The position numbers and the translations under genes were made by a program. From NCBI GenBank assembly GCA_943330745.2, contig CALQIX020000003.1, forward strand, positions 1-64,000: a DNA stretch of 64,000 bases, read 5' to 3'. The DNA comes from Lishizhenia tianjinensis (lineage in GTDB: Bacteria > Bacteroidota > Bacteroidia > Flavobacteriales_D > Crocinitomicaceae). Shown here piece after piece: positions 8,541-17,048 of the stretch (positions within the stretch are counted from its first letter, which is position 1; each line of letters opens with the position of its first letter). Below the pieces are notes generated by a model. It saw only the letters and a program-made list of their open reading frames with translations, was not told where the DNA came from and did no database searches.

Positions 8541-9017
8541 TTAGTTACTTGTTTTAGCGATAACAGAAATCAATGCCATCATAGAAATAAACAATTGAAC
8601 ACCTGTCTCATCATCCAAGGTTGTTCCATCTTCGTCCGGAGTTGATATTTCAACCAGCATAAAATGAATTAAATCCGCTTGACCAGTATATTCTTCTAAT
8701 AAATCCAAGTTATCATCCTCAAAATAGGTTTCTAGGATGGATAAAAATTCTTGTTCAAAAGATTCAATATCGGAAATCTCTACCTTATTCAAGGTGCATT
8801 CTGCATGAGTATAAGCCTCCATTAAAAGGCAGAAATAATAAATTAGAAGTCCTTCTAAATCAGGGTTTTCATATTCAACCGCTGCAGATAAAATATAATC
8901 AATTAATTCCGGTTGTGCAGTGGCATGCTTCTCACACAATACTCCTAAACCATCATCATCTATGTTATCAACTATCTCGATTGCTGCATCGATCGACGTA
9001 AAAGTAATTTGTTTCAT
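8541..9017 (-). CDS. Hypothetical acidic protein
   Basis: 158 residues that I cannot assign to a family. It is strongly acidic (for example NIDDDGLG, EDDNLDLLEE, TPDEDGTTLDDETG), has no signal peptide, and appears mostly helical with a hydrophobic C-terminal helix (VQLFISMMALISVIAK) that is probably buried rather than transmembrane. It lies 18 bases after the ferredoxin stop on the same strand, so it is probably cotranscribed with it. Coding status is supported by the clean frame, the sensible start at 9017 and the tight fit between neighbours. Confidence 0.7.
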   Translation of the reverse strand: MKQITFTSIDAAIEIVDNIDDDGLGVLCEKHATAQPELIDYILSAAVEYENPDLEGLLIYYFCLLMEAYTHAECTLNKVEISDIESFEQEFLSILETYFEDDNLDLLEEYTGQADLIHFMLVEISTPDEDGTTLDDETGVQLFISMMALISVIAKTSN

Positions 9018-9035
9018 TCTTATTTATTAATGTAA

Positions 9036-9386
9036 TTAGGACAGGTGCATAAAATTCTTCTTCGCCAACAGCTCTTCTTCTGTTTCTCGATAATCAGGAT
9101 CATCAACACAACAATCAACTGGACAAACGGCCGCGCATTGAGGTTCATCATGAAAACCAACACATTCGGTGCATTTGTCATGTGCAATGTAATAAACATC
9201 CATATTCACTGGTTCAAAAGGATTATCCGCAAGAATTTCATTGCCGTCCAAGGTTTGTATTATACCTTTTAGACTGGTGCCATCAGAGTACTTCCATTCT
9301 GCTCCACCTTCATAAATCGCATTATTCGGACATTCTGGTTCGCAAGCTCCGCAGTTGATACATTCGTCTGTTATTGTAATTGCCAT
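9036..9386 (-). CDS. 4Fe-4S dicluster ferredoxin
   Basis: 116-residue electron carrier. The first cluster motif is [12 protein letters not shown] (CxxCxxCxxxC P) near residue 9; the second set is [22 protein letters not shown] near residue 80, with the longer spacing between second and third cysteines seen in the Chlorobium/Allochromatium type. I use the ATG at 9386 ([15 protein letters not shown]), the standard start of the family; the frame stays open ten codons further but that part contains the promoter element at 9406-9413. It is divergent from the LuxC-type acyl-CoA reductase gene, a partnership often seen in Bacteroidota, so a joint redox role is plausible but unproven. Confidence 0.93.
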   Translation of the reverse strand: MAITITDECINCGACEPECPNNAIYEGGAEWKYSDGTSLKGIIQTLDGNEILADNPFEPVNMDVYYIAHDKCTECVGFHDEPQCAAVCPVDCCVDDPDYRETEEELLAKKNFMHLS

Positions 9387-9405
9387 TTTTCCAAAAATTA
9401 GAGTA

Positions 9406-9413
9406 CAAAGATA
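9406..9413 (-). promoter_or_regulatory. -7 promoter element of the ferredoxin gene
   Basis: Minus-strand TATCTTTG matches TAnnTTTG, 19 bases before the ATG at 9386. The same octamer serves the divergent acyl-CoA reductase gene at 9498-9505. Confidence 0.55.
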
Positions 9414-9497
9414 CAAACGGATTATAGAATCTTTTGTTCCAATTCAGAAAAGTTTTGGTTTATTTTATTTTTTAGCCTGTCTTTCGATAAGTCAAAT

Positions 9498-9505
9498 TAT
9501 CTTTG
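9498..9505 (+). promoter_or_regulatory. -7 promoter element of the acyl-CoA reductase gene
   Basis: TATCTTTG matches TAnnTTTG and is followed by GATT and then the ATG at 9510. The predicted mRNA start coincides with the start codon. Confidence 0.55.
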
Positions 9506-9509
9506 GATT

Positions 9510-10556
9510 ATGAAAAGAAAAGAAATTCTACAAGCCATTAAATCGTTGCATGAATTATTCCTAGCACTCGGGTCGAATAACTTCGATAATTCTAAAACGC
9601 ATAGATTTACCTCGGAAGAATTCAACGTTTTTTCTCAATTAATCCAACAACAAAAAAATTTCAATGGTTGGTTCACAGAGGAGAATGTAAGAAAGGCTAT
9701 TTTAGAATTAGCTATGATGATTGAACCTGACAAAGTAGATGAATGGATTCATAAATTTTCGTTTTCTGAAAATCCAGTTCGTGTTCTTATTATAATGGCT
9801 GGTAACATCCCATTAGTTGGATTTCATGATCTTCTCTGTGTGATTTTATCCGGTAATAAAGCCATTGTAAAATTAAGTTCTGAAGACAGCACATTGTTAC
9901 CCAAAATAATTAACTGGTTAGTCACTATTCATCCTGTTTTGGAGGATCTGATTTCTATCGAATTTGGTTTAATAAAAAACATTGAAGCGGTTATCGCAAC
10001 TGGGAGTGACAATGCTAATTTACATTTTGAAAAATATTTTGGTCATGTTCCACGATTATTTAGAAAAAACAGGACTTCAATTGCTTTACTAACGGGATCA
10101 GAATCCAAAGAGCAGTTAGAATTACTGGGATCAGATATTTTTAGCTATTTCGGAAAAGGATGCAGAAATGTCACTTTTTTATTGATACCGATTGATTTTA
10201 ATCTCAATTTATTTTTCGAATCAATTGTTTCTTATGGTGAAATAATTCACAATAAAAAATATGGTAATAATTATGATTACAATAGAGCAATTCATTTGTT
10301 AAATCAAGAGAATGTCTTGGATAATAATTTTGTTCTGCTCAAAGAATCATCTTTATTATTCTCGCCTATTTCTATGATACATTATCATAGATATTCAAAT
10401 AATGAAGAGTTAGAAACTATCCTGGAGCTAAACAAGGAAAATATTCAAGTAATAATTGGAATGAACCACGTTCCTTTCGGAAACTCACAAAAACCAGTAT
10501 TATCGGATTTTGCAGATGGAATCAATACGATGCAATGGCTTGAAAAATTAACGTAA
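9510..10556 (+). CDS. LuxC-type acyl-CoA reductase
   Basis: 348-residue member of the LuxC acyl-CoA reductase family, related to aldehyde dehydrogenases, which reduces an acyl-CoA or acyl-enzyme to the aldehyde with NADPH. The presumed catalytic cysteine is C218 in YFGKGCRNVTFLLIP. The stretch LIIMAGNIPLVGFHDLLCVILSGN (near 95-115) is the family's cofactor-binding region, and VIATGSDNANLHFEKYF follows. The physiological substrate in Bacteroidota is not established. Divergent from the ferredoxin; its 3' end overlaps the convergent adhesin gene by nine bases. Confidence 0.88.
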   Translation: MKRKEILQAIKSLHELFLALGSNNFDNSKTHRFTSEEFNVFSQLIQQQKNFNGWFTEENVRKAILELAMMIEPDKVDEWIHKFSFSENPVRVLIIMAGNIPLVGFHDLLCVILSGNKAIVKLSSEDSTLLPKIINWLVTIHPVLEDLISIEFGLIKNIEAVIATGSDNANLHFEKYFGHVPRLFRKNRTSIALLTGSESKEQLELLGSDIFSYFGKGCRNVTFLLIPIDFNLNLFFESIVSYGEIIHNKKYGNNYDYNRAIHLLNQENVLDNNFVLLKESSLLFSPISMIHYHRYSNNEELETILELNKENIQVIIGMNHVPFGNSQKPVLSDFADGINTMQWLEKLT

Positions 10557-13500
10557 AACGGTTACGTGACCAACTGATGTTAATTTTTTATCGTTTTGTT
10601 TCCGTTTAAATTTGATTTTCCAAGTATACACACCATCTGGAACTTTCATTCCGTTGTTGTATGTCCCATCCCAACCAACAGTTACATCATGACTTTCCCA
10701 TACTAACTCACCCCATCGATTGAATATATCCATTTCAAAAGAAAAAGGATCATATCCAGAATAAAACACAGCATGAAAATTCTGATTATATTCATCATTA
10801 TCAGGGGTAAAGGTATTTGGCACCCAGAAAATCACTTCCTCTTCATCTAAACAATCAGTTATTACTGTAACAATTACTGTATCAGAACCAATACATCCCG
10901 CATTTGTACTTCCTATTACTACAAATTGAGTTTCTCCTATATTCGGTAAATAAGGAACTCCATTTTGCATTCCATAATTCCATGAGTAATTAACAGCTCC
11001 TGAGCCTTCTAGCGTTATTTGATTTCCAACGCACAAAGTTAAATCTGAACCACCATCAATAATAGGGAAATCTTCAATAGTTATCGTGTATGCGTCCGTT
11101 CCAGGACATAATGGTCCCGGAGTAGTATAGGTTACTGTGTAAACACCTGGTGTTGAACTAATCAAATCAATCAATCCAGTTGTTGCATTTAGTGTTAAAC
11201 CTGGTCCACTAGTAAAGGTTCCTCCTATTGTCCCTGAAATTTGAGCTATTGGATTTGGATCATTTAAACAATACAAATCATCTACATAATTTATGGATGC
11301 AGTTTGAGCTCCAGTATAAGAACCAGATATTGTAACCGGACAACCATTTGCATCTTCCACAATAAATGAATAAGGTCCAGTTGCAAGATTTCCAAGAATG
11401 ATTGTACCACCGTTGCTTGTTGTACTATTTACGGCCGTAGCACTTGCAGGAGTAATGCTTGAAGCAACTACTGTAAAATTCGTTCCATTTAACTGAGAAG
11501 CACCTCCTGAAATAGTTGCAGATACTGTTCCATTAGCACAATTCTGGGTTTGTGTAAATGTGACCTGAGGTAAATACTGAATAGCGATTGGTGTTCCCAA
11601 TTCAAAACAAGGATCCGCTGGTAATATAACATAGCTATATATTCCATCTACCAAACTATACATCGTTATTGGTACTAAATAAACCGTATTATTGGTAAAT
11701 GTACCAGCTGGAAAAGCATTAATTAGAGATAAATCATTCGGATCTGAGAAATTTGGCGTAATACCTACAACCCCTTGTAAACATGGATCATCTGGAATTG
11801 ACAAACCTGTGGCTGTTGACATAGCTGGATTTAATGATACGGTTGGTGGACAACTATAAACTAACCATGCAATGCCAGGATCGTAAGATGGTGCTGTTGG
11901 ATCATAATTAGGTGACAAAGGATCTGTGGCACCAAGAATTTCACTTGGTGGAGTCCAGTTATTATTCGAAGTAATATCAATTTGGTCACCGTAACACAAC
12001 ATCGTTAACGCATTCGAATTACCCGTTACTGAAGTTACGTAAGTGCCAACTTCTGCTGGGCAAGTACAGGATGGTGGTGCTGAATAATTCAATGTAGCCG
12101 AACAAGAGGCATCTGCGGAGAAACTAGCTGAGATAACACAAGCAGCCCCATTAGAACTTCCCGAAAAAGAATAATTTTGTGATGTTCCAAATGGAGCATT
12201 GAACGTTTGAGTTCCACCACAAGAATTTGTTAAAGTCAATGTTCCAGTGGTTGGCGCATCTACATAACTGATGGTTCCAGTTAGAGTATATTGGTTCGTT
12301 ATACCATCACATGATGAAACAGTTCCAGTAAACCCTGTAAAGTTGCAAACTGGCGCAACTATCGAACAATCCGTTGTTGCCGAGCCACTGTTGTTATTAG
12401 TAAAGCTGATATTTGTGGCAGAGTTGGAAAAATTTGTAATTAACAAAACATAAACATCACCTGGCTGAGCATTGGTAATAAAAGCAGATTCAGTAGCTGC
12501 ACCACTAAAACTACAGTCGATCACAGTATTTGTAGCGGCACCATTACCCATGTTATTACAATTGGCATTTGCATTTGCTAAATCAGTATAAGGTCCGTAT
12601 AAAATATAATCAATATCAACTCCCGAAGAATTGGTCATGTCAATACCCAAGCCACCACCACTAGCAATCTGAAAATAAAACCAAGCAGGATTCGGTGATG
12701 ACCCTAAACATCCGTAGTTATTATTTGGATAAGTTATTGATGCATCCGTTTGATTTGTCCCTGCAGGATATGTAATGGTTGTACCTGTACAAAAAGGATC
12801 TTGTATACAGCCAGGAGTTGCACATGCCGCCGGAGCGTTAAAATTCTGAGACAAGGTACATGCAGCATTCGCACTAAAAACTGCTGTCACAGTACATGTT
12901 GAACCATTCGCATTTAAATTAGGAAATGTATAGGCTTGTGGTGAAGTGAAAGGTGCATTTACTACCAAATTCCCTCCGCAAGGAGATGAAATAGTTAGTG
13001 TTCCTGTTGTTGGGGCGTTAACAAACGAAAGCGACCCTGAAACATTATACAAGTTATTTGAACAAGCCGTTGGAACAGCTGTTAAGGTTGTCATAGAACA
13101 GTTACATGATGCAGGCGCTGTGAAATTCTGTGTGAATGTGCAGGCAGCATTGGCGCTAAATGATGCTGTAACCGTACACGCTGCTCCATTTGCTGTTAAA
13201 CCTGCCAAAGAATAAGCCTGTGGTGAGGTAAAGGGTGCATTGAAAGTTTGGGTACCGCCACAGCTACTGGTTACGGTCATTGTTCCTGATGCAGGAGCAT
13301 TAGCAAAAGTAACATTCCCACTCAAGGAATATTGATTTGCTGAACAGGCAGTTGGAGTTGCTGACACAGCTGTAATAGCACAGTTACACGAAGCAGGTGC
13401 TGTGAAATTTTGAGTTAAGGTACAACTTGGCGTTGCAGAAAATGTTGCTGTAACTGAACATGCTGCTCCGTTAGCATTTAATCCAGTTAATGAATACGCT

Positions 13501-14744
13501 TGAGGAGAAGTGAATGGGGCATTAAATGTCTGAGATCCACCACAACTATTTGTAATTGTCAATGTACCAGTTGTTGGGGGATTAGTGAAAGTTACACTTC
13601 CATTTAATGTAAAAAGACTATTAACACAAGCCGTTGGAGTTGCTGTAACAGCCGTTATTGAACAGTTACACGCTGCCGGGGCAGAATAATTCTGAGTAAA
13701 GGTACACGCAGCATTCGCACTAAATGTCGTTGTTATTGTACATGCGGCACCATTCGCTGTTAAACCAACAAAGTTGTAAGCTAAAGGAGAGGTAAAAGGT
13801 GCATTAAATGTTTGCGTTCCGCCGCAAGAACCTGTAACGGTTAATGTTCCTGTTGTTGGTGCGTTTGTAAATGAAATCGAACCACCAACCGAATACGTTC
13901 CGTTAGAACAAGCCGTCGTAACAGCAGTAACAGATGATATCGCACATGGTGTTACGCAAGAAGGTGGAGCAGTATATGATTGAACTGCATTACAATTTGG
14001 AAAGCCAGAAAAAGAGGCGGTGACGGTACAAGCTGCACCATTCGCAGCTAGGCCAGGAAAATTATAAGAAATATTCGTAAAAGGTGCATTAAATGTTTGA
14101 CTTCCTCCGCAACTATTTGTTATGGTTACGGTACCAGAATTTGGAACAGAAATACCTGGACCTCCCGTAACGGTTAAATTCCCCGATAAATTATACGTAT
14201 TATTTGAACAAGCCGAAGGATTTGCAGTGAGGTTCACCCCACAGGTAAACGAACAATCTGCAGAGCCTGAACCACCCGTTTGATTAAATGTAATTGTACC
14301 AGGTTGATTAGCAAAATTGGTGAGTAATACCACATAGACTTGTCCAACTTGCGCATTTGGAATTGAAGCGGTTTCAACAGCAGCTGTAGAATAACTACAA
14401 TCTACCGTTCCACTTCCAGCAGGAAATGGATTTGCCCCGGCACAAGCTGCGTTTATAGATGAAAATGGACCCCAAATAGCAAAATCAACATCAATTCCGG
14501 TTCCAGAAGTATTAACTTGACTTATATTAAAGTTCATAGTACCATTCGCATCAATCTCTAAATAATACCAAGATGGATTTGGTGTACTTCCTAAACAATC
14601 TACTGCGCCTAAATTTGTTACATTGGTGCTATTTTGAAAGTTATACGTTGTTCCTGTACAGAAAGGATCGGCTGTAATACATTGCGTGAAAGAAAAACTT
14701 GCACAAAAAGAAAACAAGAACAGAAATAGTAAATTTCTTATCAT
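10548..14744 (-). CDS. Large repetitive secreted protein with T9SS type B (gliding motility-associated) C-terminal domain
   Basis: 1398 residues, signal peptide MIRNLLFLFLFSFCASFSFT. Order: an N-terminal module (about 22-165, CITADPFCTGTTYNF), five tandem repeats of about 94 residues (168-642), a second copy of the N-terminal module (646-797), a sixth repeat (about 800-895), then a region with PKD/SprB-like strands (VTGNSNALTMLCYGDQIDI, GGTIILGNLATGPYSFIVEDANGCP, GGSDLTLCVGNQITLEGSG). It ends in the CHU_C sorting domain: WVPNTFTPDNDEYN, IFNRWGELVWES, WDGTYNNGMKVPDGVYTWKI, VGHVTVLR. It is therefore exported by the Sec and type IX routes and displayed on or released from the surface, probably as an adhesin. 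Each repeat has paired cysteines. The same family of ends is in the protein at 62743. Confidence 0.9.
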   Translation of the reverse strand: MIRNLLFLFLFSFCASFSFTQCITADPFCTGTTYNFQNSTNVTNLGAVDCLGSTPNPSWYYLEIDANGTMNFNISQVNTSGTGIDVDFAIWGPFSSINAACAGANPFPAGSGTVDCSYSTAAVETASIPNAQVGQVYVVLLTNFANQPGTITFNQTGGSGSADCSFTCGVNLTANPSACSNNTYNLSGNLTVTGGPGISVPNSGTVTITNSCGGSQTFNAPFTNISYNFPGLAANGAACTVTASFSGFPNCNAVQSYTAPPSCVTPCAISSVTAVTTACSNGTYSVGGSISFTNAPTTGTLTVTGSCGGTQTFNAPFTSPLAYNFVGLTANGAACTITTTFSANAACTFTQNYSAPAACNCSITAVTATPTACVNSLFTLNGSVTFTNPPTTGTLTITNSCGGSQTFNAPFTSPQAYSLTGLNANGAACSVTATFSATPSCTLTQNFTAPASCNCAITAVSATPTACSANQYSLSGNVTFANAPASGTMTVTSSCGGTQTFNAPFTSPQAYSLAGLTANGAACTVTASFSANAACTFTQNFTAPASCNCSMTTLTAVPTACSNNLYNVSGSLSFVNAPTTGTLTISSPCGGNLVVNAPFTSPQAYTFPNLNANGSTCTVTAVFSANAACTLSQNFNAPAACATPGCIQDPFCTGTTITYPAGTNQTDASITYPNNNYGCLGSSPNPAWFYFQIASGGGLGIDMTNSSGVDIDYILYGPYTDLANANANCNNMGNGAATNTVIDCSFSGAATESAFITNAQPGDVYVLLITNFSNSATNISFTNNNSGSATTDCSIVAPVCNFTGFTGTVSSCDGITNQYTLTGTISYVDAPTTGTLTLTNSCGGTQTFNAPFGTSQNYSFSGSSNGAACVISASFSADASCSATLNYSAPPSCTCPAEVGTYVTSVTGNSNALTMLCYGDQIDITSNNNWTPPSEILGATDPLSPNYDPTAPSYDPGIAWLVYSCPPTVSLNPAMSTATGLSIPDDPCLQGVVGITPNFSDPNDLSLINAFPAGTFTNNTVYLVPITMYSLVDGIYSYVILPADPCFELGTPIAIQYLPQVTFTQTQNCANGTVSATISGGASQLNGTNFTVVASSITPASATAVNSTTSNGGTIILGNLATGPYSFIVEDANGCPVTISGSYTGAQTASINYVDDLYCLNDPNPIAQISGTIGGTFTSGPGLTLNATTGLIDLISSTPGVYTVTYTTPGPLCPGTDAYTITIEDFPIIDGGSDLTLCVGNQITLEGSGAVNYSWNYGMQNGVPYLPNIGETQFVVIGSTNAGCIGSDTVIVTVITDCLDEEEVIFWVPNTFTPDNDEYNQNFHAVFYSGYDPFSFEMDIFNRWGELVWESHDVTVGWDGTYNNGMKVPDGVYTWKIKFKRKQNDKKLTSVGHVTVLR
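12060..12347 (-). repeat. Sixth, separated copy of the 94-residue adhesin repeat
   Basis: Encodes residues about 800-895, with TTGTLTLTNSCGGTQTFNAP as in the tandem block. It is parted from the other copies by the duplicated N-terminal module. Confidence 0.75.
12819..14243 (-). repeat. Five tandem ~282-base repeats in the adhesin gene
   Basis: Codes for residues 168-642. Each unit runs from a cysteine pair through GTLT(V/I)T.SCGGTQTFNAPFTSP and TANGAAC to FTQNFTAPASC. Unit starts at residues 168, 267, 361, 455 and 549. The middle copies are almost identical in protein sequence, so recent duplication or gene conversion is likely. Confidence 0.88.
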
Positions 14745-14765
14745 AGAATTAAAATTAGGGTTGGA

Positions 14766-15095
14766 TTAATCCTCAAACTTAAACCAAAATTCTTTTTTGA
14801 TCAATGATTTATTAGACCTTGCCCATGTTTTCGCAATTGTTTTATTATCGTCGTATGTTTTGTACTTATCGTACTTTGGGAAACTTGTTGGTATTGCACC
14901 ATCAATAAAGAAAGTCTTCAATTTTTCTGGCTTTACAACATATTCGCTGTAGTATTTCCCCCCCGATTTTTGTTTTGTATGCGTTTGAGATTTTAATTCA
15001 GATTTAGGTTTCACTTGAACCGAACTGTTTGAATTTACTTGAGCGGTAATTGTAAGTGAGCTGCAAATAAAAATAGCTACGAAAATTATTCTCAT
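14766..15095 (-). CDS. Small secreted hypothetical protein
   Basis: 109 residues with a clear signal peptide (MRIIFVAIFICSSLTITAQ). The mature part is basic and lysine-rich, first a low-complexity segment (SSVQVKPKSELKSQTHTKQK) and then a short domain with many aromatic residues ending KKEFWFKFED. I recognise no family. It lies 21 bases upstream of the adhesin on the same strand, so the two are probably cotranscribed, and it might be an accessory or surface partner; that is inference. A TAATTTTG element at 15154-15161 (minus) could be the promoter. Confidence 0.65.
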   Translation of the reverse strand: MRIIFVAIFICSSLTITAQVNSNSSVQVKPKSELKSQTHTKQKSGGKYYSEYVVKPEKLKTFFIDGAIPTSFPKYDKYKTYDDNKTIAKTWARSNKSLIKKEFWFKFED

Positions 15096-15231
15096 AATAT
15101 TTAGTTAATTTAGTTAAGACGAATTGTTGACGACGAATATAATAAAAAGTTGCCAAAATTAAAAATTAAATAGTTTTACTTTTAAAAAGAATATTAAACA
15201 AATTACAATATTAGTTTTGCATTTTTAAAAT

Positions 15232-15239
15232 TATCTTTA
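15232..15239 (+). promoter_or_regulatory. Probable -7 element of the fabH-like gene
   Basis: TATCTTTA, one mismatch from TAnnTTTG at the last base, followed by CTTCA and the ATG at 15245. Spacing fits the leaderless pattern seen elsewhere in the window. Confidence 0.4.
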
Positions 15240-15244
15240 CTTCA

Positions 15245-16252
15245 ATGAGTTCTAAAATTGAACATATCAGTTATTATTTACCTCCAAAATCATTGGGGAA
15301 TGAAGAATTAGCTGGACTTTTTGAGAATAAATCGAGTGAAGAAATCCTTGATCTATTTGGTGTAAAAAAGCGTTCGATCAGAAATCCGGGTCAAATTGGT
15401 TCTGATTTAGCATTCGAAGCGACACAAATACTATTCAAGGAAAATACAACGTTTGATAAAAATACTATTGACTTTTTAATCTTTTGCACAGAGGGGCTTG
15501 ATTATAAAGCTCCGACAAGTGCCAGTGTGCTTCATCATAGGTTAGGTCTGAATGAAAATTGCGGGTGTATTGATATGCCAATGGGTTGCTCAGGCTTTAT
15601 TTACGGTTTAAGCTTGGCAAATTCCATGATATATGCGGGAAATGCGACAAAAGTTTTATTTTTAGTAGCCGACATTCCGAGCTCCGTCATTCACTCTTCT
15701 GATTTTGAAATGAGGTGTATATTTGGAGATGCCGGGGTAGCAATTTTGGTTGAAAAATCTGAACCCAATCACATTGGAAAATTTATTTTTGGTAATGATG
15801 GATCTGGCGCTCAAAATTTAATTGTTGAGCGCGGTTCAACACGTTCTCCCATTGACAAAGAATGGCTCGAAAAATACAAAAATGAGCCAGAAAATCTGTC
15901 ACAAGGAAGAATGAAAATGAATGGGTTAGAAATAGCTCGTTTTTCCTTACAGCGAGTTCCTAGATTAGTAGAAAATACCCTTCAAAAAAATAATATCTCG
16001 TTTGAGGATATTGATTTATTTGTTTTCCATCAAGCAAGTAAATTTATCCTGAATTCGCTTAAACGTAAATGTAAAATCCCATCCGATAAATTTTACACCT
16101 ACTATGAAGAAGTTGGAAATACGGTTTCTTGCTCAATTCCAATCGCGTTGAAACATGCCGAATTGGAAGGTAAATTAACTAAAGGAATGAAAGTAATGCT
16201 TTTGGGTTATGGTGTTGGCTACAGTTGGGGTGGAACAATAATAACTTGGTAA
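15245..16252 (+). CDS. 3-oxoacyl-ACP synthase III (FabH-like ketoacyl synthase)
   Basis: 335-residue thiolase-fold enzyme of the KASIII family, which condenses an acyl-CoA with malonyl-ACP. The triad is complete: C115 in MPMGCSGFIYG, H262 in FVFHQASKF and N292 in EVGNTVSCS. GVGYSWGGTII at the C-terminus is the usual glycine-rich end. The lone position outside a fatty-acid operon, and the divergence from typical FabH in the N-terminal part, mean it may be a second KASIII with special substrate and not the housekeeping FabH. The DUF2797 gene follows after ten bases. Confidence 0.9.
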   Translation: MSSKIEHISYYLPPKSLGNEELAGLFENKSSEEILDLFGVKKRSIRNPGQIGSDLAFEATQILFKENTTFDKNTIDFLIFCTEGLDYKAPTSASVLHHRLGLNENCGCIDMPMGCSGFIYGLSLANSMIYAGNATKVLFLVADIPSSVIHSSDFEMRCIFGDAGVAILVEKSEPNHIGKFIFGNDGSGAQNLIVERGSTRSPIDKEWLEKYKNEPENLSQGRMKMNGLEIARFSLQRVPRLVENTLQKNNISFEDIDLFVFHQASKFILNSLKRKCKIPSDKFYTYYEEVGNTVSCSIPIALKHAELEGKLTKGMKVMLLGYGVGYSWGGTIITW

Positions 16253-16262
16253 ATTGATACAC

Positions 16263-17048
16263 ATGTTTGTTTTAAAAAAAATGTCCTCTACCCTATCTCA
16301 ACCTATTCTCTATTCCGCAGATTGGGCACCAAATCAACTAGTAAACGAAATAATAGGTGAAAAAATTCAATTTCATTTTACCGGTAATTTATTTTGCCAA
16401 GTTTGCGCTAAAAACACAAAAAAATTCTTTGGTGAAGGCTTTTGCTATACTTGTTTTATATCATCTTCACAAGCTGCACCTTGTATTTTACGCCCTGAAT
16501 TGTGTAAAGGTCATTTAGGCGAAGGGCGGGATCCTGTCTGGGAAGAGAAAAACCACAATCAGCCCCATATTGTTTATTTGGCGCAATCGGACAGTGTCAA
16601 AGTAGGTGTAACTCGCTCAACTCAAGTTCCAACCAGATGGATTGACCAAGGTGCGAAATCAGCAATTTATTTTGCAGAAACGCCTAATCGATTTGAAGCC
16701 GGTGTGTTGGAGGTTGCTTTAAAATCATTTTTCACGGATAAGACCAATTACAAAAAAATGCTTCAAAATGAGATTGATGAATCCATTGATTTGATTGAAG
16801 AAAAATGGAATGTGGTTGATCAATTGCCCTTGGATCTCCAAACGTATGTGTCTGAAAATGATTCACTAACAGAATTAATTTATCCAGTTGTATGTTACCC
16901 GACTCATCCAAATTTAATTAACCTTGAAAAAGTTGGCTCATTTGAAGGTGTTGTTACTGGCATTAAAGGTCAATACTTATTATTTGAAGGAGACTTCGCG
17001 TTGAATATCCGCAGGCATACAGGATACGAAGTAGAAATTAGTTTTTAA
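16263..17048 (+). CDS. DUF2797 protein
   Basis: About 262 residues. An N-terminal zinc-binding cluster is seen (FCQVCAKNTKKFFGEGFCYTC), then CILRPELCKGHLGEGRDP, then HIVYLAQSDSVKVGVTR and PTRWIDQGAKSAIYF. I recognise this order as DUF2797. The VYL..KVGVT..(R)W..QGA pattern resembles GIY-YIG nuclease domains, but catalysis is unproven. The frame opens with TTG at 16254; ATG codons at 16263 and 16281 are better start choices and I chose 16263. It follows the fabH-like gene and overlaps the 3' end of the convergent batD by 11 bases. Confidence 0.8.
   Translation: MFVLKKMSSTLSQPILYSADWAPNQLVNEIIGEKIQFHFTGNLFCQVCAKNTKKFFGEGFCYTCFISSSQAAPCILRPELCKGHLGEGRDPVWEEKNHNQPHIVYLAQSDSVKVGVTRSTQVPTRWIDQGAKSAIYFAETPNRFEAGVLEVALKSFFTDKTNYKKMLQNEIDESIDLIEEKWNVVDQLPLDLQTYVSENDSLTELIYPVVCYPTHPNLINLEKVGSFEGVVTGIKGQYLLFEGDFALNIRRHTGYEVEISF

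Noticed and set aside
12271..13215. Plus-strand reading frames inside the adhesin gene
   Set aside because: Antisense shadows of the repeat array; no signal, motif or promoter of their own.
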